Positions 44,656-53,301 of a DNA stretch of 64,000 nt are shown piece by piece. A program made the translations under genes and the position numbers. Position 1 is the first letter of the stretch. Every line of letters starts with the position of its first letter. The notes below the pieces were generated by a model. That model was not told where the DNA came from, did no database searches, and saw only the letters and a list, made by a program, of their open reading frames with translations. Origin of the DNA: Nonomuraea endophytica (GTDB lineage: Bacteria > Actinomycetota > Actinomycetes > Streptosporangiales > Streptosporangiaceae); contig NZ_JACHIN010000015.1 of assembly GCF_014203235.1 (NCBI RefSeq), positions 204,432-268,431 of the forward strand. The letters are read 5' to 3'.

Positions 44656-45468
44656 TCAGGGGATGGTGGCGCGGTCCTGGTCGGCGGGGGCTTCGTCCGG
44701 GGGTGGGGTGGCCTCGTCCTCGGGCTGGCCGGTCTCCTCGGGCGGGTCCGTGGTCGGCTCGCCCGACGGCTCCACCTGGCCGGTCTTGGTCGGCGTCGGG
44801 GTGGGCGTCGGTGTCCTGGTCTTGTCCGGCTTGGGGGTCGGGGTGGGGGTCGGGGTCGGCGTGGACTCCGGTTCCTCCTGGGTGGACGGGGTGTCGGAGG
44901 GCGGCGGGGTGTGCTCGTCCTCCTTGACCGGGCCCTTGGGCTCCTCCGTGACCGAGACCGGGCGCTTGCCGGGCAGCTGGTCGGGGATCGACGAGCCGCT
45001 GGCCGCCTGGTAGACGAGGATCGCGCCCATGCTGATCGCGAAGACCAGCGCGGCGGCGAACCCCAGCTTCAGCCAGGGCAGCGGGCGGCGCCGTTCCGGC
45101 TTGTCCACCGCGGCCATGACCAGGGTGGCGTCCGCCTCGCCCGGTTCCGGCGGCGGCTCGTCGCGGAGCGTCGCCTGGGCCGCGGTGGCCAGTTCCCCCT
45201 CGCCGTCGCGGTGCGCCGGCACCTCCTCGCCGTCCTCGTGCTCGCGCCACGCGAGCACCGTGTGTTCCTTGACCTTCTCGCCGGTCCGCTTCAGGTAGTG
45301 CGTGTAGATCGCGCTGCCGACCGTGCTGGCCACACTGGCCACGGCCGCGCCGATCACCGTCCCCGCCACGCCGAGATACGACGCCGCCACCGCGGCGGTC
45401 ACCGCGGCCAGGGCTCCACCGAGGACCTGCGGCACGCTCAGCTCGAACCTCCGCTGCTCGCCGCTCAT
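44656..45468 (-). CDS. Membrane protein with Thr/Pro-rich extracellular tail
   Basis: 270 residues from the ATG at 45468. A first hydrophobic region (about 15-45, Ala/Gly-rich), a cytosolic middle part, one membrane helix (about 134-156, LGFAAALVFAISMGAILVYQ) and an outside tail of 110 residues with repeated TPTPTP blocks, typical of a wall-spanning linker. The start is uncertain: an in-frame ATG at 45576 adds 36 residues. Function unknown. Confidence 0.72.
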   Translation of the reverse strand: MSGEQRRFELSVPQVLGGALAAVTAAVAASYLGVAGTVIGAAVASVASTVGSAIYTHYLKRTGEKVKEHTVLAWREHEDGEEVPAHRDGEGELATAAQATLRDEPPPEPGEADATLVMAAVDKPERRRPLPWLKLGFAAALVFAISMGAILVYQAASGSSIPDQLPGKRPVSVTEEPKGPVKEDEHTPPPSDTPSTQEEPESTPTPTPTPTPKPDKTRTPTPTPTPTKTGQVEPSGEPTTDPPEETGQPEDEATPPPDEAPADQDRATIP

Positions 45469-45581
45469 CCTCCAGATCAGTCCCCTCTTGTCATTCGACA
45501 GGTAAAGAGCTTCCTCGTGAATAGACGCGAGTGCGTGTCCTGTTGTTCCTGTGACCTGCGTGACAGGAAGGCTCAAGGGTC

Positions 45582-46715
45582 GTGCCCCGCCGATTCGGAC
45601 TGCCCTCCGTCTATGCCGCCGCGGCCGTGGCCACGGCCGTCACGACCGTCGCCCCGCTCGCCGTGACCGAGCCCGCCTCAGGACTGTCCGCGCGGCCGGT
45701 GGTGACGGAGCCGACCCGGCCGTACATCGTGACCGCGCACACCCGCGGCGACGCGCGGGACCTGGTCAGCGAGGCACGCTGGCGGGTGCGCCGCTACTAC
45801 ACGGCCGTCCTGCCCGGATTCGCGACGTGGCTGAGCGACAGGGAGGTGGCCGAACTGCGGGCGGACGCGCGGGTACGCTCGCTCGAACCCGACCGGCGGG
45901 TCCACCCTATGGGCGGCCGGGCACTGAACCGGCGCCACGGGCGCGAACTCCCCCTCGGCGGCCGCCACGGCCGCGCCGCGACCGGCCGCGGCGTCACCGT
46001 CTACGTGCTCGACAGCGGCGTGGACGTCGGCCACCGCGAGTTCGGCGACCGCGCGTGGCGCGCCTTCGACGCCACCGGCGGGCACGGCGCCGACTGCAGC
46101 GGTCACGGCACGCAGGTGGCGGGCGTCGCCGCCGGTCGCACGTACGGCGTGGCCCCGCAGGCCAGGATCGCCTCGGTGAAGGTGCTGGGATGCGGCTTCG
46201 GTTCGATGTCGGACGTGCTGGCCGGAGCCGACTGGGTGCGCAGACACGCGCGCGGCCCCGCCGTGGCCAACATGTCGATCGGCGGCGAGCCCTCCCCCGC
46301 GCTGGACGCCGCCGTGAGCAACCTCACCCGGGCGGGCGTCCTGGTCGTGGCCGCCGCCGGAAACTCCGGCGAGAGCGCCTGCTCGGTGTCACCGGCCCGC
46401 CGGGCGTTCGCGGTGGCGGCCAGCGACTCGGCGGACCTGCGGGCGCCGTTCTCGAACCACGGCCCTTGTGTCGATCTTTACGCGCCGGGCGTCGACGTGC
46501 GTTCCGCCTGGCTGGAGGGGACCACGCGCGAGGAGAGCGGCACCTCGATGGCCGCCCCGCACGTGTCCGGAATCGCCGCCCTCTACCTGGAGTCCCATCG
46601 CGGCTCCAGCCCGTCAACTCTCGCGTCTTGGCTCAAGTCCACGGCGACCCGTGGCGTGATTCGTCAGAATCCGTCGAGGACCCCTAACCTCCTGCTGCAC
46701 TCCGGCGGGCTATAA
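45582..46715 (+). CDS. Secreted subtilisin-like (S8) serine protease
   Basis: 377 residues, GTG start with AGGAAG upstream. A signal peptide (1-28) is followed by an inhibitor-I9-like propeptide (about 45-105, YIVTAHTRGD). The catalytic triad is D144 (VLDSGVD), H175 (SGHGTQVAG) and S322 (SGTSMAAPHVSG). It resembles the S8 proteases of Streptomyces. It would be exported as a zymogen and mature by losing the propeptide. Neighbour of sepH but on its own transcript. Confidence 0.93.
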   Translation: MPRRFGLPSVYAAAAVATAVTTVAPLAVTEPASGLSARPVVTEPTRPYIVTAHTRGDARDLVSEARWRVRRYYTAVLPGFATWLSDREVAELRADARVRSLEPDRRVHPMGGRALNRRHGRELPLGGRHGRAATGRGVTVYVLDSGVDVGHREFGDRAWRAFDATGGHGADCSGHGTQVAGVAAGRTYGVAPQARIASVKVLGCGFGSMSDVLAGADWVRRHARGPAVANMSIGGEPSPALDAAVSNLTRAGVLVVAAAGNSGESACSVSPARRAFAVAASDSADLRAPFSNHGPCVDLYAPGVDVRSAWLEGTTREESGTSMAAPHVSGIAALYLESHRGSSPSTLASWLKSTATRGVIRQNPSRTPNLLLHSGGL

Positions 46716-46874
46716 AGGATGGAATCGACAAATGTGACCGGCGTCACAACGCTTGGGGAGTATCCCAGGCAGGCGATGTTCGGACATGCCGGGTACGGTG
46801 CTGGCAGGCAACCGGCACACGCGAGAGACTCAAGGGTCCGGGGGAAGAATGAGCGCGCTGACGAAGGGACTCGC

Positions 46875-49064
46875 ATGCAGGAGCTCCGACTCGTCGCGGT
46901 GAGTGAGGACGGCACGTATCTCGTCCTGGCGACAGCCGGGCGGGGTACGCGGTTCACGCTCCCCGTGGACGACCGGCTCCGCGCTGCCGTCCGCGGAAAC
47001 TTCTCCCGTCTCGGCCAGTACGAGATCGAAGTGGAGAGTCCGTTGCGCCCCAAGGAGATCCAGGCACGCATTCGCGCTGGAGAGACCGCGGAAGAGATCG
47101 CCGCGACCGCGGGAATCCCGGTCGAGCGCGTCCGCTGGTTCGAGGGTCCCGTGCTCCAGGAGCGGGAGTACGTCGCCCAGCAGGCGCAGCGCGTCGCCGT
47201 TCGCATGCCTGGAGAGTCCGCCCCGGGACCCACGCTCGGCGAACTCGTCGCCGAGCGCCTTACCCGCCGCGGCGTCCCCACCGACGAGATCGACTGGGAC
47301 TCCGCCAAACGCGACGACGGCCTGTGGCGGGTCAAGCTGGGCTACGTCTGGAACGGTCACACCCGGCACGCGGAGTGGCTGTTCGACCCGCGCAAGCGGC
47401 ACGTCACGCCGCATGACGACGAGTCCATGAGACTGTCGGCGGCCGACTTCGACCCGAACCCGCCCGCCGAAGACACCACCGTCACACCGTTCGCACCGCG
47501 CGCCGCCAAGCTGCAGCCGGTGCCGCCGCTGCCGTCGGTGATCCGGCACGAGCCGCCCGCCGTGGTCAGACCCGGCGACGGCCCGGCCGTCGCCTACCCA
47601 CCCGGCCGCGACGGCTTCCCGCCCGGACGCGACGGGTTCCCCCCTGGCCGCGATGCCTTCCCGCCCGGACGCGAGTCCTTCCCGCCCGCCCGGGAAGGCT
47701 TCGCGCCTGGACGTGAGGGGTACGCGCAGGGCAAGGAGGGCACCGGCCGCGACGGCTTCCCGCCCAGCCGGGACGCGTACTCACCGGCCCGCGGCGAAGG
47801 CGCCTACAACCGCCAGCCCGAGCCGCCTTCCCGTGAGGCCGAGCGCGGTTACCCGTTCGAGGACGAGAGCTCCGACTTCGACGGGCGGGGTGGAGAGGGC
47901 GTGCGCCGGGCACCGGCTGCCTGGCACCCGGACTTCGCCACCAACCGCCCAGAACGCCCCCAGCCCCGCGACACCGACCCCATCTACGCCCCGGCCCCCC
48001 GGAGCCAGGAGCCCGCGCCCCCTGCCGTCCAGGAGCCTGTGGCCCCTGTCGTCCAGGAGCCTGTGGCTGTGGCCCCGGCGGTCCAGGAGCCCGCTGCGCC
48101 CATCGTTCAGGCGCCCGTGGCTCCCGTGGTTCAAGAGCCCGTGGCGCCCGTCGCTCAGGAGCCCGTGGCCCCTGAACCGGTCGCCCAGGAGCCCCCGGTC
48201 CCTGTCGTCCAGGTGCCCTCGGCGCCCGAACCGACCGCCCAGGAGCCCTTGGCCGCTGAGCCGGTCGTCTCCGTCGCGCCGGTAGTGCAGGAGGCGGCGG
48301 TTGCCGCGCCTGACGTCCAGGAGCCGGAGGTCACCGAGCCGGTCGCCCCGGCCGTCGCGCCCGCCGCCCCGGAACCGCCTGCTGTCGTGCAGGAGGCCCG
48401 GGTCGTGGAGCCGGTCGCCGAGCCTGCCGCCGTCGCCGAGCCCGCCGCCATCGCGGAGGAGGTCGTGGTCGAGCCGGTTGCCGCCGAGCCGGTTGCCGCT
48501 GAGCCCGTGGTAGTCGAGCCCGTTGCCGTTGAGCCCGTTGCCGTCGAGCCCGTTGCCGTTGAGCCGGTTGTTGTTGAGGCTGTCGTGGTGGAGCCTGCCG
48601 CGCCCGAGCCCGCCCCTGAGCCGAAGGCCGACGCCCAGCCGACCGAGACGCCCAAGCCCGCCGAGACGCCCAAGCCCGAGGCACCCAAGCCTGCGGAGGT
48701 GCAAGCCGAGGCGCCTCAAGCTCCTCCGGCGGCACCGCCCGAGCCTGAAGCCCCGAAGCCCGAGCCCGCCAAGGCTGAAGAGGTTGTCGCCGAGGAGCCT
48801 CAGGTCGTCGAGGTGGTCAAGGGCGAGACCGTTCAGGAGGACGAGGCGGGCAAGGGCGAGGAGGCGGCTGTGCCGGCGGCCAGGGACGGCAAGGACGAGC
48901 CGATCGCCAAGCCGAAGCCCAAGCCGAAGGACCCGTCGACGGTGCCGGTTCCGTCGCCGCCGCCCGCTCCTGCGGCCCGGCAGCCGCGCAAGGGTTCCAA
49001 GGGCCGGCGCGCCTCCGTCCCGACCTGGGACGAGATCATGTTCGGTGCCCGCAAGCAGGACTGA
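46875..49064 (+). CDS. sepH: Septation protein SepH with expanded low-complexity tail
   Basis: 729 residues; about 340 is usual in Streptomyces. The conserved N-terminal DUF3071 domain (1-190, MQELRLVAVSEDGTYLVL, then EEIAATAGIPVERVRWFEGPV) includes the helix-turn-helix-like FtsZ-interacting region. The conserved end RRASVPTWDEIMFG is at 713-726. Between them, residues 240-285 are six heptapeptide PPGRDGF-type units and 376-590 are EPVA/VQEP repeats, all low complexity. SepH stimulates FtsZ assembly at division. ATG at 46875 follows GAAGGG. A 159-bp leader separates it from the protease gene. Confidence 0.93.
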   Translation: MQELRLVAVSEDGTYLVLATAGRGTRFTLPVDDRLRAAVRGNFSRLGQYEIEVESPLRPKEIQARIRAGETAEEIAATAGIPVERVRWFEGPVLQEREYVAQQAQRVAVRMPGESAPGPTLGELVAERLTRRGVPTDEIDWDSAKRDDGLWRVKLGYVWNGHTRHAEWLFDPRKRHVTPHDDESMRLSAADFDPNPPAEDTTVTPFAPRAAKLQPVPPLPSVIRHEPPAVVRPGDGPAVAYPPGRDGFPPGRDGFPPGRDAFPPGRESFPPAREGFAPGREGYAQGKEGTGRDGFPPSRDAYSPARGEGAYNRQPEPPSREAERGYPFEDESSDFDGRGGEGVRRAPAAWHPDFATNRPERPQPRDTDPIYAPAPRSQEPAPPAVQEPVAPVVQEPVAVAPAVQEPAAPIVQAPVAPVVQEPVAPVAQEPVAPEPVAQEPPVPVVQVPSAPEPTAQEPLAAEPVVSVAPVVQEAAVAAPDVQEPEVTEPVAPAVAPAAPEPPAVVQEARVVEPVAEPAAVAEPAAIAEEVVVEPVAAEPVAAEPVVVEPVAVEPVAVEPVAVEPVVVEAVVVEPAAPEPAPEPKADAQPTETPKPAETPKPEAPKPAEVQAEAPQAPPAAPPEPEAPKPEPAKAEEVVAEEPQVVEVVKGETVQEDEAGKGEEAAVPAARDGKDEPIAKPKPKPKDPSTVPVPSPPPAPAARQPRKGSKGRRASVPTWDEIMFGARKQD
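47598..47723. repeat. Six tandem 21-bp units in sepH
   Basis: Six head-to-tail 21-bp units such as CCGCCCGGACGCGACGGGTT plus one base encode PPGRDGF, PPGRDAF, PPGRESF and variants (residues 242-283). Confidence 0.88.
48000..48620. repeat. EPVA/VQEP-coding repeat region in sepH
   Basis: Irregular 12-24-bp units built on GAGCCCGTTGCC and GTCCAGGAGCC encode a proline/glutamate/valine-rich stretch. The segment 48480-48590 contains nearly identical 15-bp units (GAGCCCGTTGCCGTT). Confidence 0.8.
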
Positions 49065-49074
49065 CGTTCTGGGT

Positions 49075-49103
49075 ACGGCCGGCCACGGTAACTGGCCGGC
49101 CGT
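49075..49103. terminator. Hairpin terminator after sepH
   Basis: ACGGCCGGCCA - CGGTAAC - TGGCCGGCCGT: perfect 11-bp arms around a seven-base loop, 11 bp after the sepH stop. No T-run, as is common in actinobacteria. Confidence 0.8.
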
Positions 49104-49113
49104 GCGTCGTCAC

Positions 49114-49204
49114 GGCGGGCCATTCGTGCGACTGCCGGGCGCCTGAGGATCGGGACCGGCGCACGGCGGCGGGGGGCGTCTGGTTGGCTTGCCGTAAGAG
49201 AAAA
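49114..49204. repeat. Diverged single arm of the 7.4-kb repeat element
   Basis: This stretch aligns end to end with the arm at 7577-7662, best over the last 50 bases: GGCTTGCCGTAAGAGAAAA here against GGCTTGCCGTAACAGAAAA there. No facing arm was found nearby. It occupies the gap between sepH and the PH-domain gene. Confidence 0.6.
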
Positions 49205-49239
49205 GGGCATGACAACCCAGGACGAGCGGGTAAGCGCCG

Positions 49240-50883
49240 TCAGGGCCTGACAAAGGGGGCAAGCCAGTCGGGGGTGACCTCGGCGGGGAAGGCGACGGCC
49301 TGGGTTTCCGAGACGTCGACGGCCGAGTAGCCGCCCTCGCCCGCGCCCACACCCGCCACCAGCGTCATGACGCCCGCGCGGCGCTGGAACCAGGTCTGGC
49401 GGATCCGCCAGCCCACCACCGCCCGGCGTTCGAACACCGCCTGCGAACGGCGCAGCGATCCGGAGCGCACCGACAGCCGGATCCCGTCGTACCCGTGGCC
49501 CAGCGACTTGTAGCGGTCGAGGCCCAGCGGGACGCCGATCCCGGCCAGGATGAGGGCGACCACGGCGAGCACCCACCAGGCCGTGGCGGCGGTCAGGAGG
49601 GCGGCGGTCAGCGCGAGGGCGGCCAGGGCTGCCCAGGGGGCGATCGCGCGGAACAGGCGGCGGTTGCGCGCCACCGGCGGGTGCTTGCGCAGTTCGGCGT
49701 TGAAGGGGCCGATGGCGGCGCCGGTGACCTGGTGGGCCACGGCGCGGGGCACGTCGGGCAGGAGCTGGCCGCGGGCCTGGGAGTCGCCCAGGCCGGTGAC
49801 GATGGCCCAGACGCGTACGACTCCGGCCCAGCGTTCGGCGAGGGCGTCGGCGATCTCGTAGCCGCGTACGCGCCGGGATTCCAGGGAGACGCTCCTGCGG
49901 TTGATCAGCCCGCGCTCGGCGACGAGGTAGCCGTCGCGTTCCCTGAGCGTGAAGTTCCAGTTGAACACCGCGTACATGACCCCGCCCACCACCGGCATCG
50001 CGACCACCAGCAGGACGACGGCGATCAGCAGCAGGTAGGGATGGTCCCAGAGCCACTGCCCGGCGTCCCAGGCGGCGTCGCGGCCGAAGCCGAGCTGGTC
50101 GCCCCACTGGAAGGCGAGGCCGATGGCGCCACCGGCCAGCGCGAACGGCGTCAGCAGGTACGCCCCCGACAACGGCCCGTAGAGCAGCCAGGTGCGGGGC
50201 ACGCGCATGATGACCCGCTCGTTCTCCTGCGGCTGCGGAGGGGCGTCAGTGACCGGTTGCCGCCGTTCCTGGGCGCGGGCGCGCAGGAGCACCGCCTTGA
50301 GGCGTTCCGCCTCGGCGAGGGTGACGCCGTCGAGCTCGCCCTCCTGCTCGCTGCCGCCGCTCGCTCCGGTGTCGAGCTTGAGTACGGCGAGGCCGAGCAA
50401 CCGGTGCATGGGCGGCGTGGAGACGTCCACCCCGCGGATGCGCTCAAGCGGGATGGTCCGGACGGAACGGCTGATCAGCGACCGCTTGATCTCCAGCCGG
50501 TCGCCCGCGATCTGGTAGCTGAACGTCGCCCAGCGCACCACCGCGAACACCACGGTCCCGGCGATGCCCAGCGCCGCCCACAGGAACGAGCGCGGCGAGA
50601 ACCCGCCCACGAACAGCACGCCGACCAGCGGCAGCAGCAGAGAGGGCAGCATGCGGACCGGGTCGATGAGCAACACCTTGGGACTCAGCCGCAACGGCAC
50701 CGCCCCACCCTCATCCGGTCCCTGAACGCCCGGCTCGCCGTCATGCGGGCCGTCTGTCACTGGTTGGGGGGCTTCGGGATCGGGCTGTGTGGTCGGCCGC
50801 TCAGGCTCTCCGGTCCCGGGATGGGTCTGTTCGGCTCCGGGTCGCTGGTCTGGGTGGTTGAAGTGGTGGGGCTCGTGGGTCAT
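49240..50883 (-). CDS. PH domain membrane protein, YdbT-like
   Basis: 547 residues. A disordered Pro/Glu-rich N-terminus (1-60), hydrophobic hairpin (about 78-115), bPH2 (DUF304) repeat with IPLERIRGVDVSTPPMHRLLGL, two central membrane helices (about 205-320 region), a second bPH2 repeat (SLESRRVRGYEIADAL), another helix pair, and a third bPH2-like part (VVGWRIRQTWFQRRAGVMTL). This is the layout of Bacillus YdbT. YdbS/YdbT loss is reported to affect antibiotic resistance; the molecular role is unclear. ATG at 50883 overlaps the YdbS-like stop by four bases. Confidence 0.88.
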   Translation of the reverse strand: MTHEPHHFNHPDQRPGAEQTHPGTGEPERPTTQPDPEAPQPVTDGPHDGEPGVQGPDEGGAVPLRLSPKVLLIDPVRMLPSLLLPLVGVLFVGGFSPRSFLWAALGIAGTVVFAVVRWATFSYQIAGDRLEIKRSLISRSVRTIPLERIRGVDVSTPPMHRLLGLAVLKLDTGASGGSEQEGELDGVTLAEAERLKAVLLRARAQERRQPVTDAPPQPQENERVIMRVPRTWLLYGPLSGAYLLTPFALAGGAIGLAFQWGDQLGFGRDAAWDAGQWLWDHPYLLLIAVVLLVVAMPVVGGVMYAVFNWNFTLRERDGYLVAERGLINRRSVSLESRRVRGYEIADALAERWAGVVRVWAIVTGLGDSQARGQLLPDVPRAVAHQVTGAAIGPFNAELRKHPPVARNRRLFRAIAPWAALAALALTAALLTAATAWWVLAVVALILAGIGVPLGLDRYKSLGHGYDGIRLSVRSGSLRRSQAVFERRAVVGWRIRQTWFQRRAGVMTLVAGVGAGEGGYSAVDVSETQAVAFPAEVTPDWLAPFVRP

Positions 50884-51413
50884 GTGGCGTCGTCCCTGAG
50901 GTCCTCGGCCCGGCGGGCGAGCTGGTCGGCCAGCCCGGCGGCCACGCCGTACTCCAGACCCTTGATCGTGGAGGAACCGGCGTGCGACGCGGTGCGGATC
51001 TCCAGCGTGGCCAGCCCGAACAGCCGCTCCAGCCATCCCTGCGCCTTGTCGACCGTCTGGATCCGGCTCACCGGCACGAACACCCATTCCCGGGTGAGGA
51101 AGCCGGACCGGGCGTACACGACATCTCCCGACAGCTCCCACCGATGGACGGCGAAGCGCACGAACGGCTCGGCCACCAGGAACGGCGTCGCCACCACGCC
51201 CACCCCCACCGGCAGCAACCACGAGTCGGCCGACAGCCACCCGGGCACCCAGCCCCACCCGCTGCCGCCCACCACACGCGCCACCACGACCGCCCCGCCC
51301 ACCAGGAGGACGAAGCCGATCAACGACTCCAGCATCCACAGCTGCCTGGCCTTGGGCGAGACGCGGTGCGCCGGGTCACGCAGCGTCCCCGCTCGGGGCT
51401 CGGATTCACTCAC
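50880..51413 (-). CDS. PH domain membrane protein, YdbS-like
   Basis: 177 residues, GTG start. Two hydrophobic segments (about 29-50 and 62-82) precede one bPH2 domain with WELSGDVVYARSGFLTREWVFVPVSRIQTVD and LATLEIRTASHAGS. With the next gene it forms the widespread ydbS-ydbT pair. The stop overlaps the partner's ATG (ATGA), so the two subunits are made together. Confidence 0.9.
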   Translation of the reverse strand: MSESEPRAGTLRDPAHRVSPKARQLWMLESLIGFVLLVGGAVVVARVVGGSGWGWVPGWLSADSWLLPVGVGVVATPFLVAEPFVRFAVHRWELSGDVVYARSGFLTREWVFVPVSRIQTVDKAQGWLERLFGLATLEIRTASHAGSSTIKGLEYGVAAGLADQLARRAEDLRDDAT

Positions 51414-51507
51414 ACCGCCCAGCTTAGGCGCGGCTCACGTCAGCGTTATCTCAGCGGCCCTCACGCGGGGTCGGAGAATTGTCAGTGACGTAAGCCACAG
51501 TGGCTCC

Positions 51508-52455
51508 ATGCGATACGCGATCGAGGCCGAGGGCCTCGCCAAGCGCTACGGCGAGACCACGGCATTGGCCGGTGTCGACCTGGTGGTGCCGCCGGGAAGG
51601 CTGCTCGGCGTGCTGGGGCCCAATGGCGCCGGAAAGACCACCGCCGTGCGGATCCTCGCCACCCTGCTCGCCCCCGACGCGGGCCGGGCCACGGTGGGCG
51701 GTTTCGACGTGGTGCGCGAGTCTCACCAGGTGCGCACGCTGATCGGCCTGACCGGGCAGTACGCGGCGGTCGACGAGATGCTGACCGGCGTCGAAAACCT
51801 GCTGATGATCGGCCGTCTGCTCGGCCTGTCCAGGTCGGAGTCGCGGGCGCGGGCGGCGCAGTTGCTCGATCGCTTCGACCTTGCCGACGCCGGAGGCAGG
51901 GCTGCCAAGACCTTCTCCGGCGGCATGCGCAGGCGTCTCGACCTGGCGGCGAGCCTGGTGGGGCGGCCTCAGGTGCTGTTCCTCGACGAGCCGACGACGG
52001 GCCTTGATCCGCGCAGCCGCACTGACCTGTGGGGTGTGGTGCGGGGGTTGATGGCCGACGGTGTGACCGTGCTGCTGACCACCCAATATCTGGAGGAGGC
52101 CGACCAACTGGCCGACGACATCGTGGTGTTCGACCACGGCAGGGTGATCGCCTCCGGAACCTCCGACGAGCTCAAGTCGACGACGGGCGCGCAGGTGCTG
52201 GAGGTGAGCCCGCTGCGGGCCGACCAGCTCGGCCTGGTGGCCAAGGTGGTGGAGGCCGTGGTGGAGACGCCGCCCGAGGTCGCCAACGGAAAGGTGACGG
52301 TGGCGGTGCACGATCCGCAGGTGGTGCCCGCGGTGGTGCGGCGGCTGGACGAGCTGGGGGTGGTGGCCTCCGAGCTCGCCCTGCGCAAGTCCAGCCTGGA
52401 CGAGGTGTTCCTTTCGCTGACCGGCCACCGTGCCGATGCCAAGGCGGTGGTTTAG
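51508..52455 (+). CDS. ABC transporter ATP-binding protein, DrrA type
   Basis: 315 residues. Walker A GPNGAGKTTAVRILATLL (about 37-54), Q-loop region, signature FSGGMRRRLDLAASL, Walker B VLFLDEPTTGLD. The C-terminal 90 residues are the DrrA-type domain. Such pairs export hydrophobic drugs, daunorubicin being the model. ATG at 51508. The permease follows immediately. A truncated SARP-type regulator at the other end suggests a decayed secondary-metabolism or resistance context. Confidence 0.93.
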   Translation: MRYAIEAEGLAKRYGETTALAGVDLVVPPGRLLGVLGPNGAGKTTAVRILATLLAPDAGRATVGGFDVVRESHQVRTLIGLTGQYAAVDEMLTGVENLLMIGRLLGLSRSESRARAAQLLDRFDLADAGGRAAKTFSGGMRRRLDLAASLVGRPQVLFLDEPTTGLDPRSRTDLWGVVRGLMADGVTVLLTTQYLEEADQLADDIVVFDHGRVIASGTSDELKSTTGAQVLEVSPLRADQLGLVAKVVEAVVETPPEVANGKVTVAVHDPQVVPAVVRRLDELGVVASELALRKSSLDEVFLSLTGHRADAKAVV

Positions 52456-53262
52456 GTGGCTGTGGTGGCGACGAAGGCCGTGCCGGTGGAGCGGCGGGTC
52501 GGGGTGGGAGCGACCGTCCGGCAGACGGCGACGCTGGCCTGGCGGAGTCTGGTGCAGGTCAAGCACAACCCCTGGGACCTGCTCGACCTGAGCATCCAGC
52601 CGATCATGTTCCTGCTGCTGTTCACGTTCGTGTTCGGCGGTGCGATCTCCGGTTCCACCGGGGACTACCTGCAGTTCGCGCTGCCGGGCCTGGTGGTGCA
52701 GAACGCGCTGTTCTACACCCTGTCCACGGCGATCGGGCTCAACACCGACATCAGCAAGGGGGTGTTCGACCGGCTGCGGAGCCTGCCCATCGCGCGCACC
52801 GCGCCGCTGGCCGGGCGGATCGTCGCGGACACGTTCAAGCAGGTGTGGGCGTTCGGGCTGCTGATGGGGTTCGGGATGCTGCTGGGGTTCCGGGTCCAGA
52901 CGAGCGTGGCCGGGGTGCTCGGGGCGCTGGCGCTGCTGGTGGTGGTCGCGCTGGCCATGTCGTGGATGTCGGTGCTGATCGGGCTCAAGGCGTCGAGTCC
53001 GGAGAAGGTGCAGATGATCGCGTTCTCCGCGATGATGCCGCTGACCTTCACGAGCAGCGCGCTGGTCGATCCGGTGACGTTCCCGGCGTGGTTGCGGGCC
53101 TGGTCGGAGGTCAACCCGGTCTCCTACCTGGCCGACGCGATCCGGGGGCTGCTCATCGGGGGCGAGGTGGCGACCCCGGCGCTGGTCTCGCTGTTGTGGG
53201 CGGCGGGGTTCGTGGCGGTGTTCGCGCCGCTGGCCATCAGGGTCTTCAGGACGCGCGTGTGA
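52456..53262 (+). CDS. ABC-2 type permease, DrrB type
   Basis: 268 residues, GTG directly after the ATPase stop. Six hydrophobic segments; the conserved QPIMFLLLFTFVFGGAI and NPVSYLADAIRGL mark the DrrB/ABC-2 family. It forms the membrane channel with the upstream ATPase. The last 29 bp with its stop are duplicated 35 bp downstream. Confidence 0.92.
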   Translation: MAVVATKAVPVERRVGVGATVRQTATLAWRSLVQVKHNPWDLLDLSIQPIMFLLLFTFVFGGAISGSTGDYLQFALPGLVVQNALFYTLSTAIGLNTDISKGVFDRLRSLPIARTAPLAGRIVADTFKQVWAFGLLMGFGMLLGFRVQTSVAGVLGALALLVVVALAMSWMSVLIGLKASSPEKVQMIAFSAMMPLTFTSSALVDPVTFPAWLRAWSEVNPVSYLADAIRGLLIGGEVATPALVSLLWAAGFVAVFAPLAIRVFRTRV

Positions 53263-53301
53263 ACGAACCGGCCAGGGTCTTCAGGACCCGCGTGTGAGCG
53301 A
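53238..53301. repeat. Direct duplication of the permease gene end
   Basis: CAGGGTCTTCAGGACGCGCGTGTGAACGA-type sequence at 53238-53266 recurs at 53273-53301 with two changes. The second copy carries an extra non-functional stop and abuts the truncated regulator. Confidence 0.8.
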
